DNA from: Aliivibrio_A sp016764915
Lineage (GTDB): Bacteria; Pseudomonadota; Gammaproteobacteria; Enterobacterales; Vibrionaceae
Assembly: GCA_965224595.1 (NCBI GenBank)
Contig: OZ245058.1
Coordinates: forward strand, 1,612,001 to 1,676,000
Length of the DNA: 64,000 nt
Direction: 5' to 3'
This document shows positions 27,201-36,337 of this stretch, in pieces. The notes beneath the pieces are model-generated. The model made no database searches. It was not told the origin of the DNA and was given only the letters and a program-made list of their open reading frames with translations. Position numbers and translations under genes: made by a program. Position 1 is the stretch's first letter. Each line of letters begins with the position of its first letter.

Positions 27201-28484
27201 ATGATGAAGATGAATAAAAGAACACTGTTAAGCGCACTCTGTCTAACACTGAGTTTTTCTCATTTTGCTCAGGCAGATGAGACCATCAAAGTATGGAGCT
27301 GGGATATTGCCGCAGATGCACTAAAAAAGCTGACTCCTGCCTTTGAAAAACAGCACCCTGGGGTCAAAGTTGAAGTGATTGATATGGGCCCTCAGCAAAT
27401 ATACGACCAAGCATTAGCGGGTTGCTCTGCCGGAGGCATTAACTTACCCGATGTACTCACTTTAGAAAACCAAGCTGCGGAGCGATACTGGCACAGCTTC
27501 CCAAATTGTTTTGCCACATTAAATGAGTTTGGTATAGAAAAGTATCGCGACCAATTTGCGTCATTCAAATGGTCTGAGTTGCAAAAAGGAGACAACATTT
27601 ATGCCATGCCATGGGATTCAGGCCCAGTGGTACTGTTCTACCGTCGTGACATGTATGAAAAAGCGGGGATAAAAGCAGACGACATAAAAACGTGGGATGA
27701 CTATATCGCTGCTGGCGAAAAAATGAAGTCCGCTTACAATGGCCGAGTAAAAATGGCCCTAACCAATCACGCTTCAGGGGACAACTGGTTCTCGATGATG
27801 GCGGGTCAAAATGGATGTAGTTACTTCAAAAACGAAGGCAGCGAAGTTCAAGTTACGATAAACCAACCAGGTTGTGTCGATGCACTCACCACGCTGAGTA
27901 AAATGGTACAAAACGATCTGCTCGGCAATGGTGACTGGGATGGTAAATTGCAAGGTCTTAGGGCCAATAAAGCCGCCACAGCAATGTATGGTGGTTGGTT
28001 TGAAGGCTCAATCCGTGACTTTATGCCTGAGCAGTCTGGCAAATGGGGCGTACAGCTCATGCCAGCATCAAAACCAGGAGGAGTACGCGCCTCTAATAAT
28101 GGAGGATCGGCCCTTGCGATACCCAATAACAGCAAGCATAAAAAACTCGCCTATGAGTTCATGACCTTTGCGTTAACCAACAAAGATAACCAAATCGAGA
28201 TGCTCAAAGGCGGACTGATCCCCTCTTATCTACCAGCTACCAAAGACAGTTATGTTCACAGTGACCAACCTTATTGGGGCGGGCAAAAGGTATGGGAATT
28301 GATGCTAAATACATTGGATGATATTCCCGTGGTCGCCAGTACGCCTTATTCAGTCGAAGCAAAAGATATCTATATTTTCACTCAAGGCAAAGTATTGTCC
28401 GGTGAATACCCAGACGCACAAAAAGCACTGGATAAAGCGGCCGAGCAGATTTCTAAAGCCACAGGGCTTAAAATAGCCAAATAG
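27201..28484 (+). CDS. Extracellular sugar-binding protein of the ABC importer
   Basis: A 427-residue periplasmic solute-binding protein (family 1). The signal peptide covers about residues 1-25 (ending FAQA). ETIKVWSWDIAADALKKLTPAFEKQHPGVKVEV is the usual first strand-helix unit. Four cysteines are present in the mature protein, around C75, C97, C205 and C220, a possible disulfide pair or two. The ligand-facing aromatic residues fit a sugar or polyol, but the substrate cannot be deduced. It is the last gene of the operon and is followed by a terminator. Confidence 0.88.
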   Translation: MMKMNKRTLLSALCLTLSFSHFAQADETIKVWSWDIAADALKKLTPAFEKQHPGVKVEVIDMGPQQIYDQALAGCSAGGINLPDVLTLENQAAERYWHSFPNCFATLNEFGIEKYRDQFASFKWSELQKGDNIYAMPWDSGPVVLFYRRDMYEKAGIKADDIKTWDDYIAAGEKMKSAYNGRVKMALTNHASGDNWFSMMAGQNGCSYFKNEGSEVQVTINQPGCVDALTTLSKMVQNDLLGNGDWDGKLQGLRANKAATAMYGGWFEGSIRDFMPEQSGKWGVQLMPASKPGGVRASNNGGSALAIPNNSKHKKLAYEFMTFALTNKDNQIEMLKGGLIPSYLPATKDSYVHSDQPYWGGQKVWELMLNTLDDIPVVASTPYSVEAKDIYIFTQGKVLSGEYPDAQKALDKAAEQISKATGLKIAK

Positions 28485-28519
28485 GTTTATTTAACACTTT
28501 GAGAACAATACTTTGTTCA

Positions 28520-28549
28520 AATGCTATATGGGGTAACTCATATGGCATT
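28520..28549 (+). terminator. Terminator of the sugar ABC operon
   Basis: An 11-bp stem (AATGCTATATG with CATATGGCATT, one G-T pair) and an 8-base loop are followed by TTTATTTTTT. Confidence 0.75.
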
Positions 28550-28612
28550 TTTATTTTTTATTTATCAGCAGCAGTGGTAATGTAATATTTTGTTACTATT
28601 TAGAGTCGCATA

Positions 28613-29488
28613 ATGAGTTCGCTACCTCCTTTCAAGTCCCTGGTTTTTTTTGAGCGTGCTGCCTACTTTATGAATTTTTCTAAAGCGGCCGATGAACTCT
28701 GCGTCACGCCTCCTGCTATAAGCCAACAGATAAAAAAACTTGAACAGAATCTAGGCGTAAAATTATTTACCCGTCTGCCCGGTAAGTTGGAATTAACATC
28801 TGATGGTGCGGCTCTGTACGAAAGTGTTGCTCAATCTATCAATATCATCCGACAAGCCTCTGACAAAATTAAATCTAAAGGCAAAAAGTCCACCATCACT
28901 ATCTCTTTAACACCCGCCCTTTCCACTCAGTGGCTGGTTTTAAGGTTACACAAATTTTGGAAACAGCATCCTGAGATTGATTTAAGACTACACCACAGCT
29001 TGAGCTTTGCAGACTTAACCAGTGGCGAAGCAGATTTGGCCATTCGTTGGTGTAATGGTAAGCAGCCTGGTCTTATTTCAAAAAAGCTACTCTCTGGGGA
29101 TCTTGCCCCAGTGTGCAGCCCTTCACTGTTATGCCGAGGTGTTCCCATCAATAACCCGTCAGATCTGCTCAATGTGCCCATCTTGCACGAAGACAGTCGT
29201 AATGACTGGAAGCTTTGGGGTCAGCAGATGAACGTGGATATTAACTCCGAACGAGGCCCCATTATTGATGATAGCAGTTCATTAATGAAAGCGGTGGTGA
29301 ATGGGCATGGTGTCGCGCTAGGCCGAATTTCAGTCTTAGGGGATGACATAAAAAACGGCCGTTTAATTCAACTGTTTGACAATACGCTAGCTAAAGATAA
29401 AGACTACTATCTGGTTTACCCAGAAGGGCAAGATAGCAACATCAATATCATGAAATTACATGAGTTTCTCATGCAATCCACTCGCTAA
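28613..29488 (+). CDS. LysR-family transcriptional regulator (GcvA-like)
   Basis: A 291-residue regulator. The N-terminal winged helix (FFERAAYFMNFSKAADELCVTPPAISQQIKKLEQNLGVKLF) is close to the GcvA/AmpR branch, and the effector domain starts near residue 90 (TITISLTPALSTQWLVLRL). Other features of that branch are DLAIRWCNG and HEDSRNDWKLWGQQ. It lies between the sugar importer and the hydroxyproline operon, convergent with the latter. LysR regulators usually act on a divergent neighbour, but here the upstream neighbour is co-oriented, so its target is unclear. Confidence 0.85.
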   Translation: MSSLPPFKSLVFFERAAYFMNFSKAADELCVTPPAISQQIKKLEQNLGVKLFTRLPGKLELTSDGAALYESVAQSINIIRQASDKIKSKGKKSTITISLTPALSTQWLVLRLHKFWKQHPEIDLRLHHSLSFADLTSGEADLAIRWCNGKQPGLISKKLLSGDLAPVCSPSLLCRGVPINNPSDLLNVPILHEDSRNDWKLWGQQMNVDINSERGPIIDDSSSLMKAVVNGHGVALGRISVLGDDIKNGRLIQLFDNTLAKDKDYYLVYPEGQDSNINIMKLHEFLMQSTR

Positions 29489-29496
29489 ACTCTGTC

Positions 29497-30342
29497 TTAG
29501 CTCAACCCTCTTAGTTTCGCATTACGACGTCTTAATAACTCTAAAGTCAGCAGCAACATTACCGACATCAAAATCAACACACTCGCAACGGCCAAAATAG
29601 TCGGACTGATCTGCTCACGTATCCCAGACCACATCTGTCTAGGTATTGTCCTTTGCTCCACTCCAGCAATAAAGAGTGCAACCACCACTTCATCAAATGA
29701 GGTGCCAAAAGCAAACAACCCACCAGAGATAACGCCAGGCCTTATCAGCGGAAAAGTCACTTTAAAGAAAGTATACACAGGTGTTGCGCCAAGGCTGGCC
29801 CCCGCGCGTACCAAACTATGGTCAAAACCAGACAGGGTTGCGGTCACCGTAATCACGACGAATGGGGTCCCCAGCGCAGCGTGCGCCAAGATAATACCAA
29901 GGTAGGTTTGTGACAGACCAAAACGTGTATAGAAAAAATACATACCTGCCGCTGAAATAATCACAGGGACGATCATCGGCGATATCAACAATGCCAACAC
30001 TGTATTACGAAATGGCATTTTGCTGTTGGCTAACCCTAGCGCAGCAATCGTGCCTAATACCGTTGAGATGATTGTCGCTGCAACCGCGATATAGGTACTG
30101 TTTTTAAGTGCGGTAAACCACTGCGGATTATCAATCATATCTTGATACCACCGCAATGAGTAAGCAGAAGGGTCAAGCGTTAACATACCTTCGGTAAACG
30201 AAAAATAGGGTGTCGCATTAAACGAGAGTGGCACAATAATAATAATAGGTGCCACAAGGAAAAACAGCACGGCTGCGCAGAAGATCTTAAAGCCTGCAAA
30301 ACCGACTCTCTCCATAGGAGTGCAATATTTTGGTAACGCCAT
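29497..30342 (-). CDS. PotC-like ABC transporter permease of the hydroxyproline operon
   Basis: A 281-residue inner-membrane protein with six helices. The EAA loop LVRAGASLGATPVYTFFKVTFPL and the stretch FGTSFDEVVVALFI are hallmarks of PotC-type permeases for polyamines, opines and related amines. I chose the ATG at 30342 (MALPKYC), 1 bp after the upstream permease stop and behind GGTGG. An earlier in-frame start would overlap that gene. It is the last gene of the six-gene unit starting at 36317. Confidence 0.88.
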   Translation of the reverse strand: MALPKYCTPMERVGFAGFKIFCAAVLFFLVAPIIIIVPLSFNATPYFSFTEGMLTLDPSAYSLRWYQDMIDNPQWFTALKNSTYIAVAATIISTVLGTIAALGLANSKMPFRNTVLALLISPMIVPVIISAAGMYFFYTRFGLSQTYLGIILAHAALGTPFVVITVTATLSGFDHSLVRAGASLGATPVYTFFKVTFPLIRPGVISGGLFAFGTSFDEVVVALFIAGVEQRTIPRQMWSGIREQISPTILAVASVLILMSVMLLLTLELLRRRNAKLRGLS

Positions 30343-30343
30343 C

Positions 30344-31624
30344 TTAACCACCCACTTTAATATTATTGATACCAACAATTCGATTAAACAGATAGAACAT
30401 CACTAAAACACCCAACAGCAAGATCGCACCCAACGCTGAGGCCATACCCCAATTTAGAGACGTTTGCATATGATACGCAATAAAGTTTGAGATCATCTGT
30501 CCACTTCTTCCTCCCACCAATGCTGGCGTAATATAGAAACCAATCGATAAAATAAAGGTCAACAACACGCCAGCGCCTACGCCTGACATGGTCAGTGGCA
30601 TGTATGCTTTCACAAACGCGACCGTTGGCGTTGCACCAAGGGATCGAGCTGCACGGAAATAGTCTGATGATATTCCTTTCATAACGCTATAAAGTGGCAA
30701 AATCATAAAGGGCAGCAAAATATGCACCATGGCAACCACAGTACCAAACGTATTATGAACCAGCTGTATTCGTTCGGTAATAATGCCAACGTAGAGCAGA
30801 AGATCATTCACTACGCCTTGCATCTGCAGCATTACAATCCAAGATGTCGTTCTAACAAGAAGTGAGGTCCAAAAAGGGAGTAGAACTAAAATCAATAATA
30901 AATTGGATTTGCTGTCTGGCAATGTGGCTAACAGATAAGCCAGAGGATAGCCTAACAATAGACAGACACCGGTTATCAGCATGGACAATCCAATGGTTTT
31001 GAGGAAAAGGTCAACATAGACTTGACGATGTTCAGGTTGAGCCACAATCTCGCCCTGCGCATCTTGACGAAAATCTAAGGCCGCCAAATAATAATTCATG
31101 GTAAATCTAGAACTTAAGTTTTTAATCGCTCCCCAATAGTCCATATTTTGCCAGCGTTTATCAATTGTTATCATCACCGTTTGATAATCACTAATCTGTT
31201 GAGTATTACTCAGCTTTCTGCCTGTTTTCATCATCAAACTGCGCATTCCCGCCACTTCAATGTTCAAACGACTGGCCAATGGCGGCAAGGTTTTACTGCG
31301 ATATAATGTGATGAGCTCTTTGGCCAGTACTTCATAACTTTCTTTGGCCGGCAAACTCTGTTGATCCCACTGTGAAAGTGATTTTACCGTATTAGGCAGG
31401 TTTTTTGCGATCAGTGGATTATCGATACTGCGATACAGCATTTCTGCTATAGGTACCACAAAAGTCACCATAATAAACGCTAACATTGGTAGCGTTAGCA
31501 TCAGAGAACGTATGCGCTTTTTTCGCTCTGCTTTTTGCAAATTCTGTTTCAGTTTGCTCTGATCTTCTTTTAATGACTCTTGTACATCCACTACAGATGA
31601 CAAACTCGCCAACTCCTGGCACAT
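30344..31624 (-). CDS. PotB-like ABC transporter permease with large periplasmic insertion
   Basis: A 426-residue permease, longer than the usual 280-300. A charged N-terminal tail of about 38 residues precedes TM1 (about 40-61). A segment of about 145 residues (62-208), presumably periplasmic and rich in helices, is inserted before TM2 (209-233). The transport core follows, with FFWTSLLVRT-type FWTSLLVRTTSW and the EAA loop YFRAARSLGATPTVAFVKAYMPL. AGGAG supports the ATG at 31624. The insertion may interact with the binding protein or gate the pathway. Permeases of this extended type occur in PotB relatives, so it is unusual but not an error. Confidence 0.85.
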   Translation of the reverse strand: MCQELASLSSVVDVQESLKEDQSKLKQNLQKAERKKRIRSLMLTLPMLAFIMVTFVVPIAEMLYRSIDNPLIAKNLPNTVKSLSQWDQQSLPAKESYEVLAKELITLYRSKTLPPLASRLNIEVAGMRSLMMKTGRKLSNTQQISDYQTVMITIDKRWQNMDYWGAIKNLSSRFTMNYYLAALDFRQDAQGEIVAQPEHRQVYVDLFLKTIGLSMLITGVCLLLGYPLAYLLATLPDSKSNLLLILVLLPFWTSLLVRTTSWIVMLQMQGVVNDLLLYVGIITERIQLVHNTFGTVVAMVHILLPFMILPLYSVMKGISSDYFRAARSLGATPTVAFVKAYMPLTMSGVGAGVLLTFILSIGFYITPALVGGRSGQMISNFIAYHMQTSLNWGMASALGAILLLGVLVMFYLFNRIVGINNIKVGG

Positions 31625-31663
31625 ACATCTCTCCTTGCTTTCAGTTGAATTAGAACAATCAAA

Positions 31664-32749
31664 TTAACTTGCTACCGCGTTCAATGCGTGGCAATCATGG
31701 CTTGACCATCCCACCGAAATTGTTTCACCAATCATTAAGTTATGATCGGAATTATTAGGAACTTTAACCACAAAATTACGATTTCCTAATAACTCAACGA
31801 CCAATCTTAAATGGTCACCGTGGTAGATAACTTCTTGGGTTCTAGCTTGAAAAATATTGTCAAATTCCCCGCTTTCTGGATCAACTACTACTTTTTCCGG
31901 CCTGATCGACAAAGTACTTTTCTCACCAACCTGGTTGACCTTCACCGCTCTCGCTTTTACTTTTTCGCCAGCGATGTTAATGACGCAATGATCACTGTTA
32001 AACTCATCAACATGACCATCAAGTTGATTATTTTCGCCAATAAACTGAGCAACAAATGTATTTTCAGGGTGTTCATACAGATCCGTCGGACTGGCGAGTT
32101 GTTGCACCATGCCGTCATTAAAAACTGCAATTCTATCGGACATGGTAAGCGCTTCAGTCTGATCGTGGGTAACGTATAAAATAGTAATGCCCAGTTTTTC
32201 ATGCAGACGTTTTATCTCATACTGCATCTGCTCACGAAGCTGTTTATCCAATGCGCCTAGCGGTTCATCCATTAGTACTAGTTTTGGCTCGAACACTAAA
32301 GCTCGGGCCAATGCCACTCGCTGTTGCTGCCCACCAGAAAGCTGTCCTGGTCGACGACTGGCAACATGACCAAGTTCGACCATCTCTAAAACATCTTTTA
32401 CTTTTTTATCAATGACATCAGCCGTCATTTTTCGTGCTTTCAGTGGAAAGGCCAAATTTTCTGCAACGGTCATATGAGGGAACAAAGCATAGTTTTGAAA
32501 CACCATACCAATGTCACGTTTATGAGGTGCTAAATTATTCACCGCAACTTGGTCAATGTAGATCTCGCCATTCGTGGCAGTTTCAAAACCCGCTAACATC
32601 ATTAAACAGGTTGTTTTACCCGAACCCGACGGCCCAAGCATGGTGACAAACTCCCCTTCTGCAATATCAAGGTTAAAGTTTTTAACCACCAGCTGCTCAC
32701 CATCGTAGGTCTTTTGAACTTGTTTAAAACTCACATACTGACTATTCAT
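31664..32749 (-). CDS. PotA-like ABC transporter ATP-binding protein
   Basis: A 361-residue ATPase for the PotBCD-like importer. Walker A GPSGSGKT (about 38-45), VFQNYALFPHMTVAEN, signature LSGGQQQRVALARA, Walker B LVLMDEPLGALD and VTHDQTEALTMSD are all intact. A C-terminal TOBE domain is present (LSIRPEKVVVDP). ATG at 32749 is preferred over the GTG immediately before it. A perfect hairpin lies between this gene and the upstream deaminase. Confidence 0.9.
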   Translation of the reverse strand: MNSQYVSFKQVQKTYDGEQLVVKNFNLDIAEGEFVTMLGPSGSGKTTCLMMLAGFETATNGEIYIDQVAVNNLAPHKRDIGMVFQNYALFPHMTVAENLAFPLKARKMTADVIDKKVKDVLEMVELGHVASRRPGQLSGGQQQRVALARALVFEPKLVLMDEPLGALDKQLREQMQYEIKRLHEKLGITILYVTHDQTEALTMSDRIAVFNDGMVQQLASPTDLYEHPENTFVAQFIGENNQLDGHVDEFNSDHCVINIAGEKVKARAVKVNQVGEKSTLSIRPEKVVVDPESGEFDNIFQARTQEVIYHGDHLRLVVELLGNRNFVVKVPNNSDHNLMIGETISVGWSSHDCHALNAVAS

Positions 32750-32776
32750 CACTGCCTCTTAATTATTCATAATTAA

Positions 32777-32801
32777 ATGGGTAGCCTTTAACTCTACCCA
32801 T
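32777..32801 (-). repeat. Intercistronic hairpin between deaminase and ATPase genes
   Basis: A perfect 8-bp inverted repeat (ATGGGTAG with CTACCCAT) and a 9-base loop in the 72-bp gap. No T-run follows, so it is more likely an mRNA-processing or stability element than a terminator. Confidence 0.5.
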
Positions 32802-32824
32802 ATCACTCAGCTCATAACCATAGA

Positions 32825-33736
32825 TCACAAGTACTTATTAAGATCAGGACGTGTTGCCATAGACTCTTCAACGAGACGAATAACCGCATCACGCTCAGCG
32901 CCTTCTAAAACTAAACGCGGAGCACGAACCACTTCAGATCCTCGGCCACATACTTGCTCAGCTAACTTAATGCACTGAACCAATGTCGGGATGGTGTCCA
33001 GTTTTAATAGTGGTAAGAACCAACGGTAAATTTCCAATGCTTCAGCGTAACGGCCTTGTGATGCTAGCCGATAAATTGCAACTGACTCTTTCGGGAAGGC
33101 GTTAGTCAAACCAGAAATCCAACCGGTGACACCCAACATAAGTGACTCAAGAGCGATATCATCCACACCACAAAAAATAGTAAAACGATCATTGAACTTG
33201 TTGTATAACTCAGTAATACGGCGAGTATCGGTGGTGGACTCTTTAATCGCCACAATGTTGTCAAATTTTGCCAACTTGTCCATGCTGCTTAGACCAACAT
33301 CCACACCGTATGACACCGGATTGTTGTAGATCATCATTGGCATTTCAGGTGTCGCTTCGGCTAATGTTGAGTAGTAAACTTCGGTTTCGCGCTGAGAAGT
33401 GCGGTAGACCATTGCAGGCATTACCATACAACCATCAATCCCTATTTTAAGGGCATCTTGCATGTATTCAATTGAGCCTTCAGTTCTTGATTCTGCTGTA
33501 CCCGCAATCAAAGGAACACGACCAGCAACCACTTCATGCGCAGCGGTTAGAACTTGCCTCTTCTCTTCTGGCAGTAATGAGCAGTTTTCACCAACTGTAC
33601 CTAGGCATATAATCCCATCAACACCATCGTTTATTTGGTTATCGATCACTTTTTGAGTCGCCTCAAGGTTCAGTGATTGATCGGCATTGAACTGCGTACT
33701 AACGGCTGGGTATACGCCTTTCCAATTAATTTTCAT
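32825..33736 (-). CDS. DapA-family deaminase, probably 1-pyrroline-4-hydroxy-2-carboxylate deaminase
   Basis: A 303-residue TIM-barrel protein of the dihydrodipicolinate synthase family. The Schiff-base lysine is Lys165 in NIVAIKESTTD, with Tyr137 in MIYNNPVSYG; GTVGENCSLLPEEK is the carboxylate-binding loop. True DapA normally lies with lysine or cell-wall genes. Here the gene lies among hydroxyproline genes, where the expected activity is conversion of 1-pyrroline-4-hydroxy-2-carboxylate to 2-oxoglutarate semialdehyde plus ammonia. That assignment rests on context. It has its own upstream operator-like site and follows a terminator, so it may be transcribed separately. Confidence 0.85.
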   Translation of the reverse strand: MKINWKGVYPAVSTQFNADQSLNLEATQKVIDNQINDGVDGIICLGTVGENCSLLPEEKRQVLTAAHEVVAGRVPLIAGTAESRTEGSIEYMQDALKIGIDGCMVMPAMVYRTSQRETEVYYSTLAEATPEMPMMIYNNPVSYGVDVGLSSMDKLAKFDNIVAIKESTTDTRRITELYNKFNDRFTIFCGVDDIALESLMLGVTGWISGLTNAFPKESVAIYRLASQGRYAEALEIYRWFLPLLKLDTIPTLVQCIKLAEQVCGRGSEVVRAPRLVLEGAERDAVIRLVEESMATRPDLNKYL

Positions 33737-33762
33737 GTTATGTCCTTCCTCTAATATTGGAT

Positions 33763-33774
33763 ATTTTATACAAA
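33763..33774 (-). promoter_or_regulatory. Operator-like site before the deaminase gene
   Basis: ATTTTATACAAA on the plus strand matches 10 of 12 positions of ATTGTATACAAT. It lies about 27 bp upstream of the deaminase start, between that gene and the terminator that follows the binding-protein gene. Confidence 0.4.
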
Positions 33775-33792
33775 AAAATCTCTCTTAAAAAA

Positions 33793-33827
33793 TGGAAGCG
33801 TCTATTCAAAATAGAACAGCGCCTCCA
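33793..33827 (-). terminator. Terminator/attenuator after the binding-protein gene
   Basis: Read on the minus strand, TGGAGGCG pairs with CGCTTCCA (one G-T) and an inner TCTAT pairs with ATAGA. Six T residues follow. It would raise the level of the binding protein over the downstream genes. Confidence 0.7.
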
Positions 33828-33841
33828 TCAATCTCTGTCTC

Positions 33842-34918
33842 TTACTTAGCTAACCAAGTATTAAACTCTTCGTTTAACTCATCCGCATAATCGCCCCACC
33901 ACTCGTCATTCACTAAAAAAGCGGTTTCAAAGTTTTGAGGAGCTGTTGGAAGAGTGTCTAACAGTGCTTTATCCATATTGATGGTCGATGATTTACGTGT
34001 TGGACCATATGAAATGTATTTTGCTTGCTCTGCCAATGGCTTAGTTTTAGATGAAAGCACAACAAACTCAATCGCGCGCTCTAAATTCTTACTGCCTTTT
34101 GGAATAACCCAACCGTTCATGTAACCCATTTGACGATCCCAAATGATTTTAAATGGCTGATTTTCATCGCGTTTAGCATTCGAAATACGACCATTAAACG
34201 CAGACGAAATAACCACCTCGCCATCCGCTAACATTTGTGGTGCTTGAGCGCCTGTTGTCCACCAAAATACATGCTCTTTGATGGTATTTAGTTTACTAAA
34301 CGCGCGATCACGACCTTCACGAGTTTCCAACTGAGCATAGACATCCTGCGGTGCTACGCCATCGGCTAACAGTGCCCACTCCATATTACCTTGCGGGATT
34401 TTCTGTAAACCACGACGACCGGGAAATGTTTTTAGATCAAAAAGGTCGGTCATCTTGCTTGGTTTCGCTTTGCCTTTAAATTGGTCTTCATTAATAGCAA
34501 GGATTGTTGATACAACAATCGAGTTCACTGCACACTCATGAACTGCCCCATCAATAAAGTCATCTTTGGCCGGAGTCCCATCTGCACCTGCAGGTAAAAG
34601 AGATGGGTCAAACGTTTCTAGCAGACCTTCCGCACAACCTCGTACAATGTCTGGCTTATCTAAAGAGACAAGATCCCATATCACATTGCCAGACTCTACC
34701 TGTGCTTTAATTTCTGCTAAGCCGCCGTTAAAATCTTCAGAAACGATTTGGACCCCTGTCGCTTCAATAAATGGTTTGTGATAGGCCTCTACCTGACTCT
34801 TGGTAAATGCCCCCCCCCAAGATACTACGGTTAACTTATCTGCACCGACGGCGCTAAACGCAGCTCCTAAAAACACTGGAAGTAAGATGTAAGGCTTTAT
34901 CTTGATACTCTTTAACAT
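33842..34918 (-). CDS. PotD-like ABC transporter substrate-binding protein
   Basis: A 358-residue periplasmic protein with a signal peptide (about residues 1-25, ending SAVGA). KLTVVSWGGAFTKSQVEAY is the opening strand of the PotD/opine-binding group. VSLDKPDIVRGC, NSIVVSTILAIN and the lobe-2 segment MNGWVIPKGSKNLERAIEF also fit. Given its place in the hydroxyproline cluster, the ligand is probably 4-hydroxyproline or a related compound such as a betaine, which is inference. It is separated from the upstream dehydrogenase by a 145-bp gap holding a perfect palindrome. Confidence 0.88.
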   Translation of the reverse strand: MLKSIKIKPYILLPVFLGAAFSAVGADKLTVVSWGGAFTKSQVEAYHKPFIEATGVQIVSEDFNGGLAEIKAQVESGNVIWDLVSLDKPDIVRGCAEGLLETFDPSLLPAGADGTPAKDDFIDGAVHECAVNSIVVSTILAINEDQFKGKAKPSKMTDLFDLKTFPGRRGLQKIPQGNMEWALLADGVAPQDVYAQLETREGRDRAFSKLNTIKEHVFWWTTGAQAPQMLADGEVVISSAFNGRISNAKRDENQPFKIIWDRQMGYMNGWVIPKGSKNLERAIEFVVLSSKTKPLAEQAKYISYGPTRKSSTINMDKALLDTLPTAPQNFETAFLVNDEWWGDYADELNEEFNTWLAK

Positions 34919-35030
34919 TGACCTTCTCCGTTTTAATTTAATTAACGCTTATTCATTACTGCATTCAAGCGCATATTTGCTATTTTATTTCTGATAATGT
35001 TAATGAATCGTTAACAAAACTATCAGCATT

Positions 35031-35050
35031 TTATATTGTATACAATATAA
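35031..35050 (-). promoter_or_regulatory. Perfect 20-bp palindromic operator
   Basis: A perfect palindrome with core ATATTGTATACAATAT extends one TT/AA pair on each side. It lies 113 bp before the binding-protein start and just after the flavoenzyme stop. The TTGTATACAA core is typical of FCD-type GntR operators. One-mismatch and two-mismatch versions lie upstream of the other transcription units of this island. Confidence 0.65.
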
Positions 35051-35063
35051 TTATGCAGTTTTT

Positions 35064-36317
35064 TTAAATAAAACGAGAAATAGAATATGGTTTAAGCTCG
35101 ATTTTCGTCGGTTGTTTTTGATGTAGAGAAAGAATAAGATCAGCGGTAAACGCTGCTTGAGTCAACCCTAGATGTTGATGCCCAAATGCCATTAGCACTC
35201 GATCATCACAAGCTAAATCAATCACCGGTAATGAATCTGGTAGTGACGGTCTTGGCCCCATCCAGCCGTCCCCTGTCTGTTGAGATAAATTCGGAATCAA
35301 TGCTCTGGCATGTTGATGCAACATCGTAGAACGATGCGGATTTTCAACCGCATCAACATGCGCATACTCAACCGTTCCAGCTAAACGTAACCCTCCACTC
35401 ATTGGTGTCATGATGAACTTTCTTTCTGCAGAGCTCACTGCCATTGAAAGCGTATTCGCTGATTTGGGTATCATTAAATGGTAACCACGTTCAGCTTGTA
35501 GCGGTGCATTAATATTGGTGAGCTGCTTGGCTAACTTTGCAGACCACACACCTGCGGAAAGCAAAACTTTTTCCGTTCTCATCTTACCTAAACGTGACGT
35601 TTCTACCTGACAATCAGATTCAGAGAGTGAGATACCCTCAACCTTATCAATAACAACCTCACCACCAAGCCCTTGGTAAGCACCTGATATTGATAGACAT
35701 AAATCGTATGGCTCAACGGTATGCCCAGTACTAGGAAATAGAATCGCGTGTTTTACATTATGACTTAGATTAGGTTCTTTTCGACGTGCTTCGTTACCAT
35801 CAAGCACAATGGCATCAACCCCGTTCAGCAATAATTCATCCAACATAGAGAGATAGCTATTAAAGGCCTTATCGGTTTCAAAGACTAATAATGACCCCTC
35901 ATCTTTGAGCATATGCAGCTTGCCAATTTCAGTGAGAAGCTGTTGCCATGACTCTAACGAGTGCTTGTTAAGTTCAATCAGTGCAGAGGTCGCTTTGCTA
36001 AATTGTTTCGGTCTGGCATTAAACAAAAATCGACACATCCAAGGAAGGGTTTGTAGAATATCTCGCCAACGAATGGATACCGGGCTTTGTGGATCAAATA
36101 GCATTTTGGGCAGTTGAGGAAGCAGTGCGGGTGAAGAGAGTGGGAATATTTGCTCTGTGGCGAAATGTCCTGCATTGCCTTTTGAACAACCTTGTGCAAC
36201 TCCTTTACTATCAATGAGTCGCGTTTTTAGGCCACTCTTTTGTAAGCGGTATGCGCAACATAAACCGACGATACCCCCCCCAATAATAATAACATCTATC
36301 TTTGCATCTCTATTCAT
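35064..36317 (-). CDS. FAD-dependent D-amino acid oxidoreductase, probably D-hydroxyproline dehydrogenase
   Basis: A 417-residue flavoenzyme of the DAO/DadA family. The N-terminal dinucleotide fold VIIIGGGIVGLCCAYRLQKSG binds FAD, and GNAGHFATEQIFPLSSP is the DadA-type substrate-domain motif. The C-terminal RPSLPDSLPVIDL and FGHQHLGLTQAAFTADLI close the FAD site. In the cluster it should oxidise cis-4-hydroxy-D-proline, made by the divergent epimerase, to 1-pyrroline-4-hydroxy-2-carboxylate. ATG at 36317 (MNRDAK) directly precedes the fold; the upstream in-frame start would add 13 residues in the promoter region. Confidence 0.87.
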   Translation of the reverse strand: MNRDAKIDVIIIGGGIVGLCCAYRLQKSGLKTRLIDSKGVAQGCSKGNAGHFATEQIFPLSSPALLPQLPKMLFDPQSPVSIRWRDILQTLPWMCRFLFNARPKQFSKATSALIELNKHSLESWQQLLTEIGKLHMLKDEGSLLVFETDKAFNSYLSMLDELLLNGVDAIVLDGNEARRKEPNLSHNVKHAILFPSTGHTVEPYDLCLSISGAYQGLGGEVVIDKVEGISLSESDCQVETSRLGKMRTEKVLLSAGVWSAKLAKQLTNINAPLQAERGYHLMIPKSANTLSMAVSSAERKFIMTPMSGGLRLAGTVEYAHVDAVENPHRSTMLHQHARALIPNLSQQTGDGWMGPRPSLPDSLPVIDLACDDRVLMAFGHQHLGLTQAAFTADLILSLHQKQPTKIELKPYSISRFI

Positions 36318-36337
36318 CACATTTAGTCCAAAATAAG

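Noticed and set aside
32825..33736. Housekeeping dihydrodipicolinate synthase (dapA)
   Set aside because: The fold fits, but the position inside a hydroxyproline operon and the matching operator sites make a catabolic deaminase more likely.
34811..34819. C-run in the PotD-like gene as a possible frameshift
   Set aside because: The frame is open on both sides, and the run encodes the conserved SWGGAF segment, so the gene is intact.
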